Part shown: one piece after another, positions 58,607 through 64,000 of the stretch | How positions within the stretch are numbered: position 1 is the stretch's first letter | Layout: the number at the start of each line of letters is the position of its first letter | NCBI GenBank assembly: GCA_015523125.1 | Contig: WAKX01000014.1 | Coordinates: 1-64,000, forward strand | Length of the DNA: 64,000 nt | Reading direction: 5' to 3' | Source of the DNA: DHVE2 group archaeon | Lineage (GTDB): Archaea; Thermoplasmatota; Thermoplasmata; Thermoplasmatales; Aciduliprofundaceae | Program-made: the position numbers and the translations under genes | The notes under the pieces: generated by a model | What the model was told of the DNA's origin: nothing | Database searches by the model: none | Seen by the model: the letters and a program-made list of their open reading frames with translations, nothing else

Positions 58607-59188
58607 TTAAACCTGCCTCTTATACCTTTTGCAAATAACATAGGTTTCTGAGCTGCTGGGCGTGGACGCCTTTGGCTTATGAACCTTGACCAGATCAAAC
58701 TCCTTCTCCAGCTTTTTCTTGAACCCATGGAGCATATCTCCCTGGAACACCTTGACCACCATGTGCCCTCCGTCCTTGAGAAAAATGCGTGAAATCTCAA
58801 AGGCTCTCTCGGCAAGCTCCATAGACCTTGCATGATCCCAAGATTGCACCCCTGATATCTTCGGGGCCATATCCGATATTACAACATCTACCTCATCAAC
58901 TTTTTCCTTTATTTTACCCACTATGTCCTCGGAGAATATATCCCCGCGAATGAACTCCACGCCCTTCACGTGCATTGGATTCAAATCCACCCCGATTACT
59001 CGGCCTTCATCGCCAACTTCTTCTTTGGCGACTTGGCTCCAGCCGCCCGGCGAGGATCCTAAATCGAGAACAACGAAGCCTTTTTTAAAAATATAAAAAC
59101 GTTGGTTAATTTGGATTAACTTGAAAGCCGCTCTGCTCTTGTATCCCTTTTTCTTTGCAAGGTGATAGTAGTAATCCTTCCTCTTCAA
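58607..59188 (-). CDS. rrmJ: RrmJ/FtsJ-type 2'-O-ribose RNA methyltransferase
   Basis: A 193-residue methyltransferase of the FtsJ fold. The SAM motif is VVLDLGSSPGGWSQVA, preceded by the KSRAAFKL lysine, with DVVISDMAPKISG (catalytic Asp) and GGHMVVKVFQG (catalytic Lys) following. It methylates rRNA or tRNA ribose; archaeal members target 23S rRNA. It overlaps gcvH by 4 bases at its start, so rrmJ-gcvH form one operon; the taw1 start is about 25 bases beyond its stop. Confidence 0.93.
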   Translation of the reverse strand: MKRKDYYYHLAKKKGYKSRAAFKLIQINQRFYIFKKGFVVLDLGSSPGGWSQVAKEEVGDEGRVIGVDLNPMHVKGVEFIRGDIFSEDIVGKIKEKVDEVDVVISDMAPKISGVQSWDHARSMELAERAFEISRIFLKDGGHMVVKVFQGDMLHGFKKKLEKEFDLVKVHKPKASTPSSSETYVICKRYKRQV

Positions 59189-59574
59189 TGTGCATTCTCC
59201 TCTTCTTCAACGTGCTTCTTGTAGGCTTCCGCGTCCATTAACTCGTTGAGCTCGTCGGGATTTTCGATTTCGATCTCCACGAGCCAATTCTCATAAGGAT
59301 CTTCGTTGAGAAGTTCGGGCTGGTCAACCACATCGTTGTTCACGGCCACTATTTTGCCGGAGAGGGGCATGTATATGTCGCTGGCGCTCTTCACGGATTC
59401 GACCACCGCGAAAGAATCGCCCTTGTTGAAATGCTCTCCCTCTTCGGGAAGCTCCACATAAACTATATCGTTTAGCTGCTCCTGCGCGTAATATGTGATG
59501 CCAACCTTCGCCTTATTTCCATCGACCCTGACCCACTCGTGGGTTTTCGTGTATTTCAAATCCTTCGGATACAT
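59185..59574 (-). CDS. gcvH: Glycine cleavage system H protein
   Basis: A 129-residue H protein, the lipoyl-carrying shuttle of glycine cleavage. The lipoyl-lysine motif is VVESVKSASDIY near residue 65. The N-terminal THEWVRVDGNKAKVGITYYAQ and C-terminal LLNEDPYENWLVEIEIEN are typical. ATG 59574 is preceded by GGTGATT; the in-frame GTG at 59583 is rejected. No other gcv genes are near. A BioB/LipS-like radical SAM enzyme at 1.7 kb may belong to the lipoylation route. Confidence 0.96.
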   Translation of the reverse strand: MYPKDLKYTKTHEWVRVDGNKAKVGITYYAQEQLNDIVYVELPEEGEHFNKGDSFAVVESVKSASDIYMPLSGKIVAVNNDVVDQPELLNEDPYENWLVEIEIENPDELNELMDAEAYKKHVEEEENAH

Positions 59575-59680
59575 ATGAATCACCTACGGGGTGAAAAGAA
59601 TTGAACGATAAAAATCTTTGCTCTTCTGAGAGGGAACATTGATATTCCTGCAATCCATTCCCCATAAGAAGGTGATAAAA

Positions 59681-62095
59681 ATGCCTTCCAAAAATTACAA
59701 AGCTATGAGCGTGGAAGACACGCTTAAGGATTTAAAAACATCACTAAGCACGGGGCTCAGCGAGGATGAAGCGAAAAAGAGGCTGGAAAAATACGGATAT
59801 AACGAGATACCTGAGAAGAAAAAGAGCCCAATTTTAAAATTCCTGTCTTATTTCTGGGGTCCAATCCCGTGGATGATCGAAATTGCCGCAATTCTGTCAA
59901 TAGCAGTGCGACACTGGGAAGATTTTTGGATTATTTTCTCACTTCTCATCCTCAATGCCGTTGTGGGATTCTGGGAGGAGAAAAAAGCGGAGGATGTAAT
60001 AGCATTCCTCCAGAATAAAATGGCGGTCCGAGCTCGGGTGCTTCGCGACGGAAAGTGGAAAGTCATTCCGGGCAAAGAGGTTGTGCCAGGAGACATAGTG
60101 AGGATAAGAATGGGAGACATAGTTCCTGCAGACATCAAGCTCATAGATGGTGATTTTCTAAGCGTGGACCAATCCGCCTTGACGGGCGAATCTCTCCTTG
60201 TGAGCAAAAAAGTGGGTGAGATAATTTTCTCGGGTTCGATAGTTAAGAAGGGAGAGATGACCGGCGTGGTCGTTGCCACCGGACTACACACATATTTTGG
60301 AAAGACCGTAAAATTGGTTGAGGAAGCGCATACAGTGAGTTCATTCCAGAAGATGATTCTGAAGGTGGGCAACTATTTAATCATTTTAGCGCTCATTCTC
60401 GTATCTGCGGTGTTCTTTGTGGCCATATACCGCCATGAGAGTCTTTTAGAGACTTTGAGATTCAGCCTGGTGCTCACCGTCGCCGCCATACCTGCGGCTC
60501 TACCTGCGGTGCTCTCGGTGACCATGGCAGTGGGCGCTTACAATTTAGCGAAGAAGAAGGCAATAGTCAGAAAATTGACTGCCATTGACGAACTTGCTGG
60601 CGTGGACATACTCTGCTCGGATAAGACCGGTACACTTACTCAGAACAAGCTCACTCCCGGAACCCCTGTAAGCTTCGGAGAATTTGAAAGGGAAGATGTG
60701 ATTTTATACGGAGCACTCGCGTCCAGAGAAGAAGACAACGACCCGATAGATATAGCAATCCTCAACTCATTAGAGAAATACGGAGTGAAGGACGAATTTA
60801 AGAAGTACAAACAGGTTAGCTTCGTGCCATTCGATCCGATAAGAAAGAGAACGGAAGCGGAGATAGAAAATGGAAAGAGATTTCGCGTATCTAAGGGAGC
60901 TCCGCAGGTAATTTTGAGCATGTGCAGGATAAGCGAAGAAGATAGAAAAAAAGCGGAGAACATGGTTGAAGGGTACGCAAAGCACGGCTATAGAACATTG
61001 GGCGTCGCAATAAAAGAGGAAGATTGGAAATTCGTCGGATTGATTCCTCTCTTCGATCCTCCTCGCAACGATGCACCTCGAGCAATAAAGGCAATAAAGC
61101 TCATGGGTGTTAAAGTAAAGATGATCACGGGAGACCATGGATCCATTGCGAAACACATCGGAGAGATGCTGGGCATAGGAAACAGGGTAGTGTCAATGAG
61201 CGAGTTAGAAGATATGAGAAAAAGAGGAAGAGAAATCGCGACGATAGTGGAAGAATCAGATATATTTGCAGAAGTGTTCCCGGAGCACAAGTACGAAATT
61301 GTGGAATCGCTCCAGAAGAAAGGACATTTGGTAGCAATGACCGGCGACGGTGTGAACGACGCCCCCGCATTGAAGAAGGCGGATTGCGGAATTGCAGTTA
61401 GCGGAGCCACTGATGCAGCGAGAGCCGCGGCAGCCGTTGCACTTCTTGAGCCGGGGCTTACTGTTATTGCGGACGCAATCAAAGAAGCAAGAAAGATATT
61501 TGCCAGAATGGAGAGCTATGTGGTTTACCGCATAACCGAGACTATAAGAGTGCTCTTCTTTATAACCCTCTCAATTATGATCTTCAATTTCTACCCTATC
61601 ACCGCGTTGATGATCGTTCTCATAGCCCTTCTAAACGATGTTCCTATTTTAGCAATTGCTTACGATAACGTCAACGTTCACGACAAACCTGTGAAATGGA
61701 ACATGCACAAAGTATTGGTGCTTTCAAGCATTTTAGGCATAGGTGGAGTAATAAGCTCGTTCTTCCTTTTCTACATAGCCAAGGACATTTTAATGCTTAG
61801 CTACGCTGCCATTCAGACATTCGTGTTCCTGAAGCTTGCGGTGGCGGGGCACCTCACCATATTCGTAACCAGAAGCGAAAAATTCCTTTGGAGCAAGCCT
61901 CGGCCCAGTGGATTGCTTTTCTGGTCCGCGGTGGTAACGAAGATAATCGCAACCCTGATAGCGGGATTCGGATTCTTGGTGGCTCCAATAAGCTGGTGGC
62001 TCATCGCTCTGGTGTGGGGTTACGCTATGGTGTGGATGTTCGTACTTGATCAAATCAAGGCATGGACCATCAAAGAAATGAAATCCATATACTAA
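59681..62095 (+). CDS. P-type H+-ATPase (plasma-membrane type)
   Basis: An 804-residue P-type ATPase of the P3A (proton pump) type. Motifs: LTGESLLV (actuator), SDKTGTLTQ (phosphorylated Asp), KGAPQVI (nucleotide site), MITGDH and AMTGDGVNDAPALKKAD. About ten transmembrane helices surround these domains. Length is near plasma-membrane H+-ATPases (about 800-900). It would build a proton gradient by ATP hydrolysis. ATG 59681 follows AAGGTGATA; the in-frame codon at 59639 is rejected. It is divergent from gcvH. Confidence 0.94.
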   Translation: MPSKNYKAMSVEDTLKDLKTSLSTGLSEDEAKKRLEKYGYNEIPEKKKSPILKFLSYFWGPIPWMIEIAAILSIAVRHWEDFWIIFSLLILNAVVGFWEEKKAEDVIAFLQNKMAVRARVLRDGKWKVIPGKEVVPGDIVRIRMGDIVPADIKLIDGDFLSVDQSALTGESLLVSKKVGEIIFSGSIVKKGEMTGVVVATGLHTYFGKTVKLVEEAHTVSSFQKMILKVGNYLIILALILVSAVFFVAIYRHESLLETLRFSLVLTVAAIPAALPAVLSVTMAVGAYNLAKKKAIVRKLTAIDELAGVDILCSDKTGTLTQNKLTPGTPVSFGEFEREDVILYGALASREEDNDPIDIAILNSLEKYGVKDEFKKYKQVSFVPFDPIRKRTEAEIENGKRFRVSKGAPQVILSMCRISEEDRKKAENMVEGYAKHGYRTLGVAIKEEDWKFVGLIPLFDPPRNDAPRAIKAIKLMGVKVKMITGDHGSIAKHIGEMLGIGNRVVSMSELEDMRKRGREIATIVEESDIFAEVFPEHKYEIVESLQKKGHLVAMTGDGVNDAPALKKADCGIAVSGATDAARAAAAVALLEPGLTVIADAIKEARKIFARMESYVVYRITETIRVLFFITLSIMIFNFYPITALMIVLIALLNDVPILAIAYDNVNVHDKPVKWNMHKVLVLSSILGIGGVISSFFLFYIAKDILMLSYAAIQTFVFLKLAVAGHLTIFVTRSEKFLWSKPRPSGLLFWSAVVTKIIATLIAGFGFLVAPISWWLIALVWGYAMVWMFVLDQIKAWTIKEMKSIY

Positions 62096-62152
62096 TTTTT
62101 TTAATTTTTGGATGTGTAAAAACACATATACAACTTCCGCATATCTTATAAT

Positions 62153-64000
62153 GTGAAAAAAAGCTTCGTGGACAGGGAAAGGGAACTGAATCGCATTTAT
62201 TCCAATTTCGAAAGGACAAAAAGGGGCGAGGGCCGAGTGGTTCTCTTGGAAGGCCCTGCGGGGATTGGAAAAAGTGCAATAACGGAAAAATTCAAATCAG
62301 AAGTAAGCGGCGTGGAAATCCTTGATTCTCGGGCCACAGTGGACATGAAATTCTCCCCGTATTACCTGTTCAAAGAGGCCCTGAAGGATTACGGAGATTT
62401 GAAAAGCATAAAGACCGAGCAGGAAAGGAGAAAAATCAAAGATATCAGTGAAGACTTAGTTGTGAGACCGAGAATGGTGTTCGTGGACGAGATAGAGAAC
62501 GGCGCAGGGTACATGATTTTTCAGGAGATGAGAAAGGAAATCGAAGGGCTTTGCCTAACGGTTAGAATGCCCGAAAGCAAGGATGGGCTATGGCTCACTG
62601 AGACAAAGACTGAGAAGAAGAAGGTGAACCCCAGCAATCTGGAGTTCGAAGTTATTCCCCAAATATACGATTTTTTGGAAGGCGACGAGGAGAAGGTTGT
62701 GTACATAGACAATATCAACTATCTAATTTACCTCAACGGCATAGATCGCGTGGTGGAATTTTTACACACCCTATACTCAATGAGCGGGGGGAAGCACGGG
62801 GTGGTGATTTCGGGAAGGTCAGAGCATCTTACCGAGGAGGAGAAGAGCAAGCTATTTTCATGTTTCGACGAAATTCTATCATTCGAAATAACCAAAGAGA
62901 GAAAGAAACCCTCTCTTATTTTAGTGAGTTCCATCGAAGACGTTAGCGCCAGAAAGAAAGTTGTGTTCTCATCGAAGATAGGTGAGGGAGATTACACCAT
63001 AGGAGAAGCACCTTTGAATCCGCACCGCTTAGATTTTGAAATCTTCGAAACCATATCCAGAGAGATGGAGAATGGAAACAACGTGGTTTTAGATTGCATC
63101 CCCTACTTAGTGCATTACAACGGAATCCGCAAGATATACACCTGGATGAAGGCAGTAGCGGATTTCGCAGACAAGAATAACGTGAAAGTTTACGTGGTTA
63201 CCAAATCCCTAAATGATGTATACGTGGATATGCTGAAAGAACTCGCGGATGAGTCAAAAATAATGAAACACATGAAATATGAAGAAGTCAAAGAAGTGAA
63301 CGCAATAAAGTTCTACGATTCAATTTTGGGGTTCCTGGATTATAACTCCAAGAAAAAGCCCATCGTGATGATCCTCGAGGATCTGCAGTGGGCAGATAAA
63401 AGCTCTCTGGAGCTGTTCAGATATCTGGCGAGAAACATATCAAAAAGCAGAATATTCATACTTGCTACATACCGAGGGGAAGATATAGTATGCGATGAGG
63501 AAACCGCGGAGATAATGGAGGACATTCAATCACTGGAGAACGTGGATCTCATCAGGATTCGAGGGCTCAGCAGGGAGAACCTTGCAAAGCTTTTGATGGA
63601 AAAAGACCCGTATCTCAAGGAGGAAAAAATCGAAAAGATATACGAGAAAAGCGAGGGAAATCCCCTTCTGGCTCTTTCTATCTTAGAGCATTTCAGCAAG
63701 GGGGGTATGCAGGTTCCAGAGACTATAAGGGAGAGCGTAGAGATGCAATTGGAGTCTTTAGACGATAGAACTCTAAATTTTCTATGGGTGCTCTCGGCCA
63801 TAGGTGAGTACGCACCTCTGGACGTGGTAAAATCCATATACCCCAAGTGGAAAGAGAGATTGAAAAAGGTCGATGGGAAATTCGTTGAATACAAAGAAGA
63901 AGGGATAAGGTTCAAATACAGCATATACCGAGAAATCATATACAAGAGCGCATCGAAAGATGTGCGCGTGGATATCCACCGTAAATTGGGGGAGATTTAC
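62153..64000 (+). CDS. P-loop ATPase with DUF835-like insertions, 3' end cut by window edge
   Basis: At least 616 residues without a stop up to the right edge. Walker A GPAGIGKS is at residues 34-41, yet Walker B (VMILEDLQWAD) is at about 405-410; in MalT/AAA_16-type ATPases they are usually about 90-100 residues apart. The space between holds a DUF835-like domain (about 115-243, with YIDNINYLIYLNGIDRVVEF) and a second, more divergent one (about 255-370, with VVLDCIPYLVHYNGIRKIY). The AAA_16 C-terminal features (EGNPLLALSILEHF) resume after. An ACATATACA box about 26 bases before GTG 62153 fits a leaderless start. It may be a signalling ATPase. Confidence 0.8.
   Translation, partial: MKKSFVDRERELNRIYSNFERTKRGEGRVVLLEGPAGIGKSAITEKFKSEVSGVEILDSRATVDMKFSPYYLFKEALKDYGDLKSIKTEQERRKIKDISEDLVVRPRMVFVDEIENGAGYMIFQEMRKEIEGLCLTVRMPESKDGLWLTETKTEKKKVNPSNLEFEVIPQIYDFLEGDEEKVVYIDNINYLIYLNGIDRVVEFLHTLYSMSGGKHGVVISGRSEHLTEEEKSKLFSCFDEILSFEITKERKKPSLILVSSIEDVSARKKVVFSSKIGEGDYTIGEAPLNPHRLDFEIFETISREMENGNNVVLDCIPYLVHYNGIRKIYTWMKAVADFADKNNVKVYVVTKSLNDVYVDMLKELADESKIMKHMKYEEVKEVNAIKFYDSILGFLDYNSKKKPIVMILEDLQWADKSSLELFRYLARNISKSRIFILATYRGEDIVCDEETAEIMEDIQSLENVDLIRIRGLSRENLAKLLMEKDPYLKEEKIEKIYEKSEGNPLLALSILEHFSKGGMQVPETIRESVEMQLESLDDRTLNFLWVLSAIGEYAPLDVVKSIYPKWKERLKKVDGKFVEYKEEGIRFKYSIYREIIYKSASKDVRVDIHRKLGEIY

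Overview
The window is 64 kb of a compact archaeal chromosome. The gene set points to the Thermoplasmatota, most likely a DHVE2/Aciduliprofundum-like lineage. It encodes an HU-type (HTa-like) DNA-binding protein with no histone in view, a VAT-type Cdc48, an unsplit RpoB with a split RpoA (A'/A''), a zinc-finger RPA paired with an RPA-associated protein, TFB, archaeal tRNA-modification enzymes (TrmY, Trm56, Taw1, TrmJ-like) and RNase P protein Rnp4. Placement at genus level is inference. Many single or first genes look leaderless: an AT-rich TATA box lies about 24-28 nt before the start codon. Downstream operon genes carry GGTGA/GAGGTGA Shine-Dalgarno sites, and I used both rules to choose starts.

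Layout. 0-3.6 kb: 3' part of srp54, trmY, a radical SAM enzyme, then a membrane protein and winged-helix pair. 3.6-8 kb: cdc48/VAT with a perfect palindrome at its promoter, and divergent RPA plus RPA-associated protein. 8-12.5 kb: cation/proton antiporter, MgtE-type transporter, S9 peptidase. 12.5-14.4 kb: an AT-rich stretch with two poorly characterised genes, a possible structured RNA and tRNA-Ala. 14.4-23 kb: two amidohydrolases (one guanine deaminase-like), tRNA-Pro, a DJ-1/PfpI protein, an enolase-superfamily epimerase, tRNA-Gly, an ArsR-membrane protein-trm56 operon, moeA and mobB. 23-27 kb: pilin-like protein, ftsZ with a coiled-coil gene, and zinc-ribbon membrane proteins. 27-36 kb: tfb, the GMP synthase amidotransferase subunit, CorA-like transporter, pgk, rnp4, HU/HTa, M32 carboxypeptidase, Fe-alcohol dehydrogenase and a CBS protein. 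36-45.4 kb: tRNA-Ile, tRNA-Lys and the RNA polymerase operon rpoH-rpoB-rpoA1-rpoA2-rpl30e-nusA plus a small unknown gene. 45.4-51 kb: ModE/Nudix fusion, CMD protein, MFS transporter, gamma-carbonic anhydrase-like protein, an intron-containing tRNA-Gln and a TrmJ-like methyltransferase. 51-64 kb: a large surface protein, a roadblock protein, metG-PHP, taw1, rrmJ-gcvH, a P-type H+-ATPase and a truncated ATPase running off the right edge.

The genes are mostly housekeeping (translation, transcription, RNA modification, replication) mixed with peptide, purine and ion metabolism, which fits a peptide-using heterotroph. No CRISPR array, rRNA gene, transposase or integrase was seen. The most unusual items are: the right-edge ATPase, whose P-loop domain appears split between Walker A and Walker B by one clear and one probable DUF835-like domain; tRNA-Gln(TTG), which has a canonical bulge-helix-bulge intron and a promoter-linked partial copy of its own 5' end; a shared 3' flank on tRNA-Pro and tRNA-Ile; a palindrome at the cdc48 promoter; and three small genes under 60 codons.
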